From contig DVGA01000036.1 of the NCBI GenBank assembly GCA_018712985.1, positions 1 to 32,189 on the forward strand: 32,189 nt of DNA. The letters run 5' to 3'. This DNA comes from Candidatus Scatomorpha intestinavium. Its GTDB lineage: Bacteria > Bacillota > Clostridia > Oscillospirales > Oscillospiraceae. The notes beneath the pieces are model-generated. The model did not search any database, was not told where the DNA came from, and saw nothing but the letters and a program-made list of their open reading frames with translations. Both the position numbers and the translations under genes were made by a program. Below are positions 22,376-30,634 of the stretch, piece after piece. Position 1 is the stretch's first letter, and every line of letters begins with the position of its first letter.

Positions 22376-22837
22376 TCACTCGACTTCGACTATTATCTCC
22401 ACCTCGATGGGGATGTTGAAGGGGAGCTGCGGCACAGCGACGGCCGTGCGCGCGTGCTTTCCCGCCTCGCCGAACACCTCGACAAGCAGGTCGGACACGC
22501 CGTTCATGACGGCCGGCTGCGCGGTGAAACCGGGCGCGGAGGCCACGAAGGCCTGCACCTTCACGAACTGCTTCACGCGGTCGAGGTCGCCGAGCTCGTT
22601 TTTGAGCTGGGAGATGAGGTTCAGGCCCGTAAGCCTCGCCGCGGCGTAGCCCTCCTCCTGCGTCAGCTCATCGCCGACCCTGCCGAAAACGACGGGCTTG
22701 CCGTCCTCGAACGGGCCGCCGCCGGAGAAAAAGAGCAGGTTTCCCGTCCTCCTCGCGGTTACGTAGTTCGCCATCGGGCCGGGCGCCTTGGGGAGCTTCA
22801 GCCCGAGTTCTTCGATCTTTGACTCAATAACAGACAT
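22376..22837 (-). CDS. RidA/YjgF-like protein
   Basis: A 153-residue protein of the longer RidA-like group (PF14588 type, from memory) with LPKAPGP and ANYV near the N-terminus, SGGGP, and HARTAVAV-x4-LPFNIPIEVE near the end. R130 is the likely counterpart of the arginine that binds carboxylates of enamine/imine intermediates in RidA. Classical RidA deaminates reactive intermediates made by PLP enzymes; this group is less well studied. AGGAGG precedes the ATG. It is last in the five-gene operon, 22 bases after the amidohydrolase, and next to a class V PLP enzyme, which fits the RidA role. Confidence 0.9.
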   Translation of the reverse strand: MSVIESKIEELGLKLPKAPGPMANYVTARRTGNLLFFSGGGPFEDGKPVVFGRVGDELTQEEGYAAARLTGLNLISQLKNELGDLDRVKQFVKVQAFVASAPGFTAQPAVMNGVSDLLVEVFGEAGKHARTAVAVPQLPFNIPIEVEIIVEVE

Positions 22838-22859
22838 TTTTTATCCTCCTGATTTGCGG

Positions 22860-24032
22860 TCAAACCACCATTTTGCCTTTTTTCCAGACCTTTTTGGGCC
22901 GTTTGTACATCACCGACAGGTCCTCCGCCGGGTTCCCGTCAACGAGTACGAGGTCAGCCTGCAGCGAGCTCTTTATCTCGCCCACGCGGCCGGATATCCC
23001 GGCGATTTCCGCGCTGTACTTCGTGGCCTGAAGCAGTATGTCGATGTTCTCCATGTGGCAGTAGTCCTTCCGGTACTGGAACTCCACGCCCTGCTCATAC
23101 TGCTTGCTCATCGGCGCGCTGTCGGTGCCGAAGCCTATCTTCTCCCCGGCCCGGTAGGCCTTTTCGATGGCCGCGGCGCAGCTTTCCAGCATCGGCGTGA
23201 GCCGCGCGAGCCAGAACGCGCGGGCCTTCGGCTCCGTCTGGCTGACGAACATCGCCGCGAAGGTCGGCACGAGATAGGTCTCCGGCGTTTCCCGCAGGAC
23301 CTCGACCGTGCCCTCGCTCAGGTATGTCGCGTGCTCGATCGTGCGCACGCCGGAGCGCACGCAGTCGAGTATCGCGCGGTCCGCGTGGCAGTGCGCCGCC
23401 ACATAGCGCCCGTTGGCCTCCGCCGTCTCAACGGCGGTGCGTATCTCCTCCCGCGTCATGATCGGGTGCTTCGGCACGCCCGTGGGCAGGAACGCGGAGC
23501 CGGAGGCGTAAATCTTGATAAAATCAGCCTGCGCGGCAATCTCCTCGCGCACGCCGCGGCGGAACTCCTCCGCCCCGTCGCAGAAGTGGATGATAGAGGA
23601 AAAATTGCTCAGCTTGCTCTCCACGCTCGGCATGAGCGTGCTGCCGCAGGCGATGATGTCCGGCCCGTCGAACACCCCGGCGTCTATCATCCGCTTCACA
23701 TAGTTGGCGCAGCGGCCGATGCTGCCGCAGTCGCGCACGGTGGTAAAGCCGTAGTCGAGATAGCGCTTTGCCTGGGCCGAGGCCTCTACCATCACCTGCA
23801 TCGGGTCCTGCGCGGCGTCCACGCCCACGCCGCTCATTATCGTGATGTGCGTGTGCAGGTCGATGAGGCCGGGCAGCAGCGTCATGCCGCCGCAGTCGTA
23901 CACGTCCGCGGCACCCTCCGGCGCGGTGGGCAGGACCGCGGCTATCAATCCGTCCTTTATCTCCACGCAGCCGTGTTCGGCGGCCACACCACCGGACAGC
24001 TCCGGGAGCAGGCGGCAGTTTGTAAGGTACAT
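22860..24032 (-). CDS. Metal-dependent amidohydrolase (imidazolonepropionase/prolidase-like)
   Basis: A 390-residue amidohydrolase-superfamily enzyme. The expected metal and catalytic ligands are all present: HxH (H60, H62), K173 in FIKIYASG (probably carbamylated), H214, H234 and D304 in GFGTD. The architecture fits the cytosolic imidazolonepropionase-related group, which includes Xaa-Pro and other dipeptidases. No signal peptide is seen. The ATG at 24032 has GGGGAG upstream and lies two bases after the S10-like stop, so it is tightly coupled. Probably hydrolyses an amide or peptide bond of the operon's substrate. The specificity cannot be read from sequence. Confidence 0.92.
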   Translation of the reverse strand: MYLTNCRLLPELSGGVAAEHGCVEIKDGLIAAVLPTAPEGAADVYDCGGMTLLPGLIDLHTHITIMSGVGVDAAQDPMQVMVEASAQAKRYLDYGFTTVRDCGSIGRCANYVKRMIDAGVFDGPDIIACGSTLMPSVESKLSNFSSIIHFCDGAEEFRRGVREEIAAQADFIKIYASGSAFLPTGVPKHPIMTREEIRTAVETAEANGRYVAAHCHADRAILDCVRSGVRTIEHATYLSEGTVEVLRETPETYLVPTFAAMFVSQTEPKARAFWLARLTPMLESCAAAIEKAYRAGEKIGFGTDSAPMSKQYEQGVEFQYRKDYCHMENIDILLQATKYSAEIAGISGRVGEIKSSLQADLVLVDGNPAEDLSVMYKRPKKVWKKGKMVV

Positions 24033-24034
24033 TT

Positions 24035-25435
24035 TCAGCTCCCCTTCCCGATAAATTCGCGTATCCGCCCGCTCAGCTCCTGTGCCATGCCCTCGCCCAC
24101 GTAGGAGGCGTGGCCCGAGGGCAGCACGGCGCACTCCGTCCTCCCGGGCGGCAGGCCGTACTGGGCGAGGTAGCAGAGCACGAAGTCAAAGGTGGACATG
24201 AGGTCGTAATACCCGTTCACGAACAGGAACCGCAGCTTTTCGTTCTTTTCCATCAGCTCGCGCGGCAGCTCGAGCGTGTCCTTCCCATAGCCGCGGTAGT
24301 CCCAGCGCCGCGCTATCTCCAGCATATCGGAGCGGTACTCCCGCCCATCCGGCGCGGCGAGAGAGGCGCTTGAATACTCCCTGAGCGCGCGCTCAAAGGC
24401 CGGGCCGGCGCTGTTCATGAAAGCGTCCTTGCCGAGATCGAGGCTCGCTATGGCGCGCTCGCCGAGCTCGGCGCCCTCATAGCCCTCCGCCGCGCCGGGG
24501 CGGTAGGTCAGCCGCGAATCGTAGGCGCTGACCACCTCGCCCGGGCAGAGCCGCAGCAGGAAGTCCACCTCGCCGAAGCGCAGCCGGTTTGCGCTCAAAA
24601 ATCCCCTGTCGAGGCCGCTGAAGCGGCTCAGGGCGTCCAGCGCCGCGTCGCGCTCCGATTCCGGCAGGCGGCTGCCCATCAGCAGCGCCCGGGCGTAGTC
24701 CCCGTACGCAAAAGAGAGGGCCTCCCCCACGAAATCCTCCAGCGGAAGCTCGTCCCTGTGCCGGTGGTACCAGCAGGCTGCGGCGTTCGCGCCGAGGCGG
24801 CGGACGTTCGGCTCCACATACATGGTTCCCCGCGCGCCCACGTTCAGGGAAGTGCCGATGCTCACAATGCCTCTCAGCTTCACCCAGCCGGGCAGCGCGT
24901 CCGCCAGCGCCACGTTCCTTATGGTGCCGTAGCTCTCGCCGAGCAGGTAAATGTCCGCGTCCTCGCGGCCGTTTTCGCGCAGGTAATCGGATATGAACCG
25001 CGCGAAGGCCGCGGCGTCGCCGGCCGTGGAGTAGTATTTCCCGGCCTTTTCCCCGTCCAGCAGCCGCGCGTAGCCCGTGCCTACCGGGTCTATGAGCACG
25101 ATGTCGCAAACGTCCGCGAGGAAGGCCGCGTTCTCCTCCAGCCTGTATCCCCCGCCGGCGCGCAATTCCGGATATCCGGGCAGCGAGACCGTCTGCGGCC
25201 CTAACAGCCCCATGTGCAGCCACCCGCTGGCCGCGCCAGGCCCGCCGTTGTAGCAGAACATTACGGGCCGCGCCGCCCCCGCCGGGTCCCGGAGGTAGGA
25301 GTAGCTGAACATGCTCGCCTCCGGCGCGCCGTCCTCCCCGGTGAGCACATAGTCCTGCAGCCGCACGCGGTAGCTGAGTCCGGAGCCGGCCATTTTCTTT
25401 TCTTTTTCCCAGCAGAACGGCCTGAATTCTTCCAT
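24035..25435 (-). CDS. Cytoplasmic S10-like serine carboxypeptidase
   Basis: A 466-residue alpha/beta hydrolase of the peptidase S10 family. The oxyanion segment NGGPGAASG lies at about 63-71, the nucleophile is S168 in GESYG, and D411 and H442 (SGHASY) complete the triad. Most S10 enzymes are exported or vacuolar; this one has no signal peptide, starting MEEFRPFCWEKEK, so it should act inside the cell. It may be a carboxypeptidase or an acyltransferase. ATG 25435 has GGAGG upstream and lies ten bases after the PLP enzyme stop; the in-frame ATG further up overlaps that gene and is less likely. Confidence 0.9.
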   Translation of the reverse strand: MEEFRPFCWEKEKKMAGSGLSYRVRLQDYVLTGEDGAPEASMFSYSYLRDPAGAARPVMFCYNGGPGAASGWLHMGLLGPQTVSLPGYPELRAGGGYRLEENAAFLADVCDIVLIDPVGTGYARLLDGEKAGKYYSTAGDAAAFARFISDYLRENGREDADIYLLGESYGTIRNVALADALPGWVKLRGIVSIGTSLNVGARGTMYVEPNVRRLGANAAACWYHRHRDELPLEDFVGEALSFAYGDYARALLMGSRLPESERDAALDALSRFSGLDRGFLSANRLRFGEVDFLLRLCPGEVVSAYDSRLTYRPGAAEGYEGAELGERAIASLDLGKDAFMNSAGPAFERALREYSSASLAAPDGREYRSDMLEIARRWDYRGYGKDTLELPRELMEKNEKLRFLFVNGYYDLMSTFDFVLCYLAQYGLPPGRTECAVLPSGHASYVGEGMAQELSGRIREFIGKGS

Positions 25436-25445
25436 GCCGTCCTCC

Positions 25446-26636
25446 TCAGCGGCGCGCAGCCGCGCCGATAACGTCAAAAAAGCGGTCTATGTCCTCGCGA
25501 TTGTTGTAATAGTGGAAGCTCACGCGCATGAACCGCCCGCCATCCGGCCGGACGCCTATGCCGGGGATGAACACTTTAGCCGCCCTGAAATCCTCCTCCG
25601 TCACGGCGAGGGAGGGGTCGAGGTCCACGGACACTATCTGGCTCAGGTTTTTCTCCGGCAGGGCATAGGTCAGGCTCAGGCCCCGCGTCGCGTCCACCCT
25701 CTCGCGGAAATACCCGGCGAGGGACATGACGCAGTTTTCGATCTCCGCGGCGCCGAGGCGGTTGTACTGCTCCGCCGCGAGGCCGAGGCCGTAGGCCCCG
25801 GCGGCGTTCGGATAGCCTATCTCAAAGCGCCCGGCGTCCTCCCGGAGGGTGATATGCGCCTTGCTCGTGTCAAAGCGGTCGGTGTCGGACATCCAGCCCG
25901 CGCCCCAGTGCTTAACGCGCTTCTGCAGCCGCTCGCTGATATAGGCATAGCCCGTGCCGCAGAAGTTCATCATCCACTTGTAGTCGTTCCCGGCAAGGAA
26001 GTCCACGCCGTCGGCCTCGACGTCTATTTTCAGCGCCCCGGCCGCCTGCACCGCGTCGACGTACAGCAGTATGCCCCGCTCGCGGCAGAAGCGCCCGAGC
26101 TCCGCCAGATCGAAGCGGCAGCCCGTGGAGCTCTCCACAAGGTTCACCGTCACCGCTGCCGTTTTCTCGTCGCAGAGCGCCTCGACGCTCCCGGCGGAGA
26201 CCACGCCGCCCTCCGGCAGCACGAAGCGGACCTCGAGGCCGCCGTCCGCGCGGTTCTGCCAGGCGAAGCGGTTGCCTATCCAGCCGCGGTCCACGGCCAC
26301 GACGTTCGAGCCCGGGGCGTACTCCACCGCGTCCGTCACCATGGTGAAGAGCTGCGTGGAGCTCTGGCCGAAGGCGATGCGGTCCGCCCTGCCGCCTATC
26401 ATCGCGGCGAGCGCGGCCTTTGAGCGCTCGAGCATGGCGAGCGTGCCGGTCGTGCCCTCGTCAAAGAGCCAGGTGGAGTCCCCGCCCTTCAGATAGCGCT
26501 CGTCGAGGTAGCGGCGCACGCCGTCATAGACGAAGTCGGGCACGAGCCCGGTGCTCGCGGTTATCAGATAGGCCCATTCGCGCGCCACGGGGACATGGGC
26601 GCGGAAGCCCTCTATGCTGTCGCTGAAATTTATCAT
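25446..26636 (-). CDS. Class V aminotransferase-like PLP enzyme
   Basis: A 396-residue fold-type I PLP enzyme of the cysteine desulfurase / isopenicillin-N epimerase group. D194 (YVDAVQAAG) should bind the pyridine nitrogen and K220 (GNDYKWM) should hold PLP. The reaction could be transamination, beta-elimination or desulfuration; family membership alone does not decide. GAGGAGG precedes the ATG. It sits 11 bases after the permease and ten before the S10-like gene. A RidA-like gene in the same operon suggests that it generates reactive enamine or imine products. Confidence 0.92.
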   Translation of the reverse strand: MINFSDSIEGFRAHVPVAREWAYLITASTGLVPDFVYDGVRRYLDERYLKGGDSTWLFDEGTTGTLAMLERSKAALAAMIGGRADRIAFGQSSTQLFTMVTDAVEYAPGSNVVAVDRGWIGNRFAWQNRADGGLEVRFVLPEGGVVSAGSVEALCDEKTAAVTVNLVESSTGCRFDLAELGRFCRERGILLYVDAVQAAGALKIDVEADGVDFLAGNDYKWMMNFCGTGYAYISERLQKRVKHWGAGWMSDTDRFDTSKAHITLREDAGRFEIGYPNAAGAYGLGLAAEQYNRLGAAEIENCVMSLAGYFRERVDATRGLSLTYALPEKNLSQIVSVDLDPSLAVTEEDFRAAKVFIPGIGVRPDGGRFMRVSFHYYNNREDIDRFFDVIGAAARR

Positions 26637-26647
26637 TGCGCGCCTCC

Positions 26648-28018
26648 TCAGTTATAGGAGCGCTCCTTCTCCTCCCAGGGCTCATAGGGCGCCTTCATCT
26701 CGGCAATCAGGTCGTGGCCCTTGCCCTTGAGGTACCTTACGCGGAAGAAGAAGTATACAAATCCGAACACGTACACGGCGAGTATGCCGAGGGAGGCGGT
26801 GAGGTCGAGCGTGAGTATCATCTCGTAGCAGAGATACGCGCAGATGAGCCCCGTCACTATCGAGAGCACCACCGCGAGGGGATACGGCATCTTCACGGGG
26901 GAGTTGTCGCAGGTCTTGGGGTATTTCCGGTGCGCGAGTATCGGAGTGATGGTGTTTGGTATCTCGGCCAGGGTGTTCACGAAGGAGAATATGGTCATGA
27001 CCACGCCGAAGGTCGCGCCGGTGGCACAGATGGCTATGGCTATGCCCATCACGAGCACGAGGCTCCAGTAGGCGGTGCCGTGACTGTTGCGCCTGGCAAA
27101 GCAGGAGGGGAACACCTTCATGCGCGCGGAATACTCCACCAGCGCCACGCAGGCGAGCGCGACGGGCACAAGGGAGGTGATTATGCCGCATATGGGCCCG
27201 CCGACTATGAAGAAGGTGAGCAGGGCAGGGCTCATGAAGTGGCTCGCCACGTCCGCGAGGGTGGTCACCTCGGCATAGGGCACCACGCCGATGGTCACGA
27301 CGGCCATGAGGACATATACAATCGCCACAAACAGCGGGCAGAGCGCGAGAGCTATCGGGACGTTGCGCTCCGGGCGCTTTATGTCGTTCGCAAGCTGCGC
27401 CACGCTGGACGCGCCGGAGAGCGAGCTCGTGAGGACGCCCACGGCCGCCGCTATGGTGCTCAATCCGATGCCCGGGCGGATTATCTCGCCGAAGGTCACG
27501 TTTTCAGCGTCTATGTTGGGTATGCCGAGGGCGACGTACAGGAAAATCGCCAGGAGCAGCAGCACGACCATTACGTTGCTCACGGTAACGGAGGTCTTGT
27601 TGCCGAACCAGGCCACTATGGCGAACACGACGAGCAATCCGACCGAGGAGGCGGTGGCGCTGATGTTCAGCCCCGGGATGAGCTGCAGGAAGTAGTCCGC
27701 AAAAAGCACGCCGAAGAGGGAAACCATCGTCGGCATCAGCAGCGAGGATATGGACACAAACGCGCCGAGCACCGGGTGGAAGAGCTTGGACGCCCACATG
27801 AACTGCGCCGCGGTGGTCGGCAGGGCCGAGCTCGTATAGAGCAGGCTCATCGCGCGGAGTATTACGACAAGCGCCGCGCCCAGCAGGGCGTAGACTATCG
27901 CCGGGCCGTACTCGGCGGCGACGGTCGGCATAGTACCGAATATGCCGGAGCCGATTATGCACCCGATGCCCATCAGCAGGGCCCCTATCAGGCCGATTTT
28001 CTTCTTTTCCTTTTCCAT
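26648..28018 (-). CDS. APC-family amino acid permease
   Basis: A 456-residue integral membrane protein with about 12 hydrophobic helices. GSGIFG (23-28) in the first helix is the APC substrate-binding signature, and SSLSGASSVAQLANDIKRPERNVP is partly typical of the sixth helix region. It should take up an amino acid, amine or small peptide-like compound by proton or sodium symport, or exchange. The ATG at 28018 is chosen because the APC fold starts right after it; the in-frame start at 28081 would sit at the transcription start. It is first in the five-gene operon, about 60 bases after the predicted transcription start, with a palindrome between. Confidence 0.93.
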   Translation of the reverse strand: MEKEKKKIGLIGALLMGIGCIIGSGIFGTMPTVAAEYGPAIVYALLGAALVVILRAMSLLYTSSALPTTAAQFMWASKLFHPVLGAFVSISSLLMPTMVSLFGVLFADYFLQLIPGLNISATASSVGLLVVFAIVAWFGNKTSVTVSNVMVVLLLLAIFLYVALGIPNIDAENVTFGEIIRPGIGLSTIAAAVGVLTSSLSGASSVAQLANDIKRPERNVPIALALCPLFVAIVYVLMAVVTIGVVPYAEVTTLADVASHFMSPALLTFFIVGGPICGIITSLVPVALACVALVEYSARMKVFPSCFARRNSHGTAYWSLVLVMGIAIAICATGATFGVVMTIFSFVNTLAEIPNTITPILAHRKYPKTCDNSPVKMPYPLAVVLSIVTGLICAYLCYEMILTLDLTASLGILAVYVFGFVYFFFRVRYLKGKGHDLIAEMKAPYEPWEEKERSYN

Positions 28019-28048
28019 TGCGTTTTCAGACCCCTTTCTGTAGGAGTT

Positions 28049-28075
28049 TGTGATGCTATCACTGATATCATCACA
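28049..28075. promoter_or_regulatory. 27-bp operator-like palindrome in permease operon leader
   Basis: A near-perfect palindrome centred on 28062 with 12 of 13 base pairs matching; arms begin TGTGATG and end CATCACA, and the core is TATCA-C-TGATA. It spans about +5 to +31 relative to the predicted start. The obvious candidate ligand is the GntR protein coded just upstream at 28205-28777. Confidence 0.65.
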
Positions 28076-28087
28076 GAACATATTTGC

Positions 28088-28116
28088 ATGATAAGGTAAA
28101 TCGGCGGGTTTGTCAA
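28088..28116 (-). promoter_or_regulatory. Promoter of permease-to-RidA operon
   Basis: On the minus strand a perfect TTGACA (28116-28111), 17 bases and TATCAT (28093-28088). Confidence 0.75.
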
Positions 28117-28159
28117 CACTTTATTGATTTGCACCGGCAGAAAAAGCCGCAAAAAACGG

Positions 28160-28187
28160 CGCGGCGCCGGAATTTTCCGGCGCCGCG
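28160..28187 (-). terminator. Terminator of the GntR gene
   Basis: A perfect 13-bp GC-rich stem (28160-28172 with 28175-28187) 18 bases after the GntR stop on the minus strand, followed there by CGTTTTTT. It separates the GntR gene from the permease promoter. Confidence 0.85.
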
Positions 28188-28204
28188 ATTTGTTCACTAT
28201 GCTG

Positions 28205-28777
28205 TCAAATGTCCCGCACATCCTCTGCGAGCAGGCTCACCGCCAGCTCCGCGTCCCGCGCGAGCATTGCGCGGACGATTTTTTCAAAGTGCTCCGTGTC
28301 CGGTGGCCCCTTTATATAGCTCATCGTGGCCTTGAGCACCAGCGGGCGCAGCGTCTCCGGCAGGAACGGGTTGCCGGAGAGCTCCGCGAGGCGCATGTGG
28401 AAGCGCGTGTTTATCGCGGCGCGGGGGTCGAGCTCGTACTCCTCCAGCCCCTCGTATATGCGCAGTGAGCGTATCTCATCGTCCGTCGCGCGCTCTATTG
28501 CCAGGCGGACGCACAGCGCCTCGAGGCAGCGGCGTATCTCCTGTATCTGGTTCACTTCCTCTATCGAGTAAGTGCACACCATATAGCCCCGGCGCGGGTA
28601 GCTTATGAGATAGCCCTGGTCCGCGAGGATGTGCAGCGCCTGCTTTGCCGGCGCCTTGCTCACAGAGTATTCCTCCGCCACGCGGCTCTCCGTTATGAAC
28701 TCCCTCGGCGCTATCTCGCCCTCTATTATCCTGCGGCGCAGGTCGGTGTATACCTTTTCGGTGAGGCTTATGCCCAC
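28205..28777 (-). CDS. GntR-family (FCD) transcriptional regulator
   Basis: A 190-residue protein. The N-terminal winged helix is at about 5-70 (EKVYTDLRRRIIEGEIAPREFITE and VAEEYSVSKAPAKQALHIL). The FCD ligand domain follows at about 75-190, with FHMRLAELSGNPFL. It is a little short for the FadR-type group. The start is GTG 28777 with GAGGGG about 11 bases upstream. FCD regulators usually repress until a carboxylic acid or amino-acid-like ligand binds. It has its own promoter and terminator, lying upstream of the permease operon in the same direction, and is the natural candidate to bind the palindrome at 28049-28075. Confidence 0.92.
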   Translation of the reverse strand: MGISLTEKVYTDLRRRIIEGEIAPREFITESRVAEEYSVSKAPAKQALHILADQGYLISYPRRGYMVCTYSIEEVNQIQEIRRCLEALCVRLAIERATDDEIRSLRIYEGLEEYELDPRAAINTRFHMRLAELSGNPFLPETLRPLVLKATMSYIKGPPDTEHFEKIVRAMLARDAELAVSLLAEDVRDI

Positions 28778-28820
28778 GTGCCGTCGTCCCCTCTCTCGTT
28801 TATCTCAGGAGCGCGATTCG

Positions 28821-28849
28821 ATGATAACACAGTTCCCCATTTTCCGCAA
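28821..28849 (-). promoter_or_regulatory. Promoter of the GntR gene
   Basis: On the minus strand TTGCGG (28849-28844), 17 bases and TATCAT (28826-28821). The -10 context TGTGTTATCATC is identical over 12 bases to that of the trmB promoter. Confidence 0.55.
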
Positions 28850-28887
28850 GCACAGAGCGCAAAAGTCCCGTCAAACGCAAAACCCGC

Positions 28888-28916
28888 TATACAAACGCGC
28901 CCTATCCTGTTATAAT
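28888..28916 (+). promoter_or_regulatory. Promoter of CBS-PPase gene
   Basis: TATACA (28888-28893), 17 bases, perfect TATAAT (28911-28916) with an extended -10 TGT. It is divergent from the GntR promoter and about 38 bases before the ATG. Confidence 0.65.
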
Positions 28917-28953
28917 TGGAGCGGCACACAAAATGCTTGTGAGAGGTGATTTC

Positions 28954-30570
28954 ATGGGTGATATTTACGTAACCGGGCACCGCAACCCGGACACCGACTC
29001 CATTGTCGCCGCAATAGCTTACGCCAACCTTCAAAACGCCACGGGCGAGCGCTCGTACAAGGCGGTGCGGCTTGGCAGCGTGAACGACGAGACTGCCAGG
29101 CTGCTCGCCCGCTTCGGCATCGAGGCCCCGCCGCTCGTAAAAAATATGCGCACGCAGGTGCTGGACCTGGACTATGACCACACCCCGGCGCTGGACCGCT
29201 CGGTCCCGCTCGACCTCGCCTGGCGCACGATGCGCGACGGGGAGGTAAGCGCCGTACCCATCGTCGGCGAGGACGGCAAGCTCTGCGGCATGCTCTCCGC
29301 GGGGGACATAGCCTCCTACGACATGCAGACGATAACGCAGAACCGCATCGACGACCTGCCGCTCTTCAACCTGCTCAGCGTCCTCGAGGGGACGCTGGTA
29401 AACGAGCTCAACTGCACGGCGAACGAGGTCTCCGGCGAGCTGTACATAGCCCTGCCGCAGAATTACGAGGACACGGCGCTCACGAACCCGGACTGCATCC
29501 TCATCTGCGGCGACCAGCCGGAAATAATAGGCCGCGCGATAGCCAGCGGCGTCCGCTGCCTGATAATCTGCCGCGCCACCATCCGCCCGGAGTGGGCCCA
29601 GGCCGGCGGCGGGGTCTGCGTCATATCCACGCCGCTCTCCGCCCGACGCGTCTCCCGCATCATATACCAGGCTCTGCCCGTGGAGCGCATAATCGAGCCG
29701 AACAAGGACATAGTCGCCTTCCACCTCACCGACTACCTCGACGACGTGCGGGAGATCATGCTCAAAAGCCGCTTCCGCAGCTATCCGGTGCTGGACGCCA
29801 ACGACCATGTGGTGGGCACCATCGGCCGCTTCCACCTGCTGCGCCCGCGGCGCAAGCAGGTCGTGCTCGTGGACCACAACGAGTCGGCCCAGTCCGTGCC
29901 GGCCCTCGACCAGGTGGAGATACTTGAGATAATCGACCACCACCGCCTTGCCGATATACAGACCACGCAGCCCATCCGCGTCCGCAACGAGCCTGTGGGC
30001 AGCACGAACACCATACTCACCGCTATGTACCAGGAGCGCGGCATCGTGCCCCCGCCCAAGATAGCCGGGCTGATGGCCGGCGCGATACTCTCCGACACGG
30101 TCATGTTCAAGTCCCCCACCTGCACGCGGCGGGACATCGCGATGGCCGAGCGCCTTGCGCGCATCGCGGGCGTGTCGCTCGACGAAATCGGGCGCGAGCT
30201 CTACGCCGCCGGCAGCACCGACGCCAAGAGCGCCGAGGAGCTCTTCCGCGCGGACTACAAGCAGTTCCACATCGCCGAACAGAACATCGGCGTCAGCCAG
30301 ATAACCTGTGTCGACGCGGACCATCTGCTCAAGCGGAAGGACGAGTTCCTGAAGCTGATGTCGAAGCTGAAGGAAAAGCAGGAGTTCGACATGGTGATCC
30401 TCATGATAACGGACGTGCTGCAGGAGGGCTCGCATATCTTCTATGTGGGCAACGACGACACCGTCCGCCAGGCCTTCAATAAGGAGCCGCAGGACAATTA
30501 CCTGTTCCTCGAGGGCGTCATGAGCCGCAAAAAGCAGATAATCCCCATGCTCACCGCCCTTTGGGGCTGA
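28954..30570 (+). CDS. Family II manganese pyrophosphatase with CBS-DRTGG regulatory insert
   Basis: A 538-residue enzyme splitting pyrophosphate to phosphate in the cytoplasm. The DHH-type catalytic half has HRNPDTDS (H9, D13, D15), DHNE (307-310), DHH (328-330) and D381; the C-terminal DHHA2 domain ends with the substrate-binding SRKK. Between catalytic segments lies a regulatory insert: CBS at about 70-120, DRTGG at about 140-235 and CBS at about 250-298. In characterised clostridial members adenine nucleotides (AMP, ADP, diadenosine polyphosphates) control activity through it. AGAGGTG precedes ATG 28954; an upstream in-frame ATG is less well placed. It is transcribed alone. Confidence 0.96.
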   Translation: MGDIYVTGHRNPDTDSIVAAIAYANLQNATGERSYKAVRLGSVNDETARLLARFGIEAPPLVKNMRTQVLDLDYDHTPALDRSVPLDLAWRTMRDGEVSAVPIVGEDGKLCGMLSAGDIASYDMQTITQNRIDDLPLFNLLSVLEGTLVNELNCTANEVSGELYIALPQNYEDTALTNPDCILICGDQPEIIGRAIASGVRCLIICRATIRPEWAQAGGGVCVISTPLSARRVSRIIYQALPVERIIEPNKDIVAFHLTDYLDDVREIMLKSRFRSYPVLDANDHVVGTIGRFHLLRPRRKQVVLVDHNESAQSVPALDQVEILEIIDHHRLADIQTTQPIRVRNEPVGSTNTILTAMYQERGIVPPPKIAGLMAGAILSDTVMFKSPTCTRRDIAMAERLARIAGVSLDEIGRELYAAGSTDAKSAEELFRADYKQFHIAEQNIGVSQITCVDADHLLKRKDEFLKLMSKLKEKQEFDMVILMITDVLQEGSHIFYVGNDDTVRQAFNKEPQDNYLFLEGVMSRKKQIIPMLTALWG

Positions 30571-30603
30571 ACTGCCGTATCCAGACCAAACGTGAATATA
30601 TTT

Positions 30604-30634
30604 ATGCCGGGAGCGTTTGCTCCCGGCATTTTTT
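30604..30634 (+). terminator. Terminator of CBS-PPase gene
   Basis: A perfect 11-bp stem (ATGCCGGGAGC 30604-30614 with 30619-30629), GTTT loop and a T-run to 30634. Confidence 0.92.
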
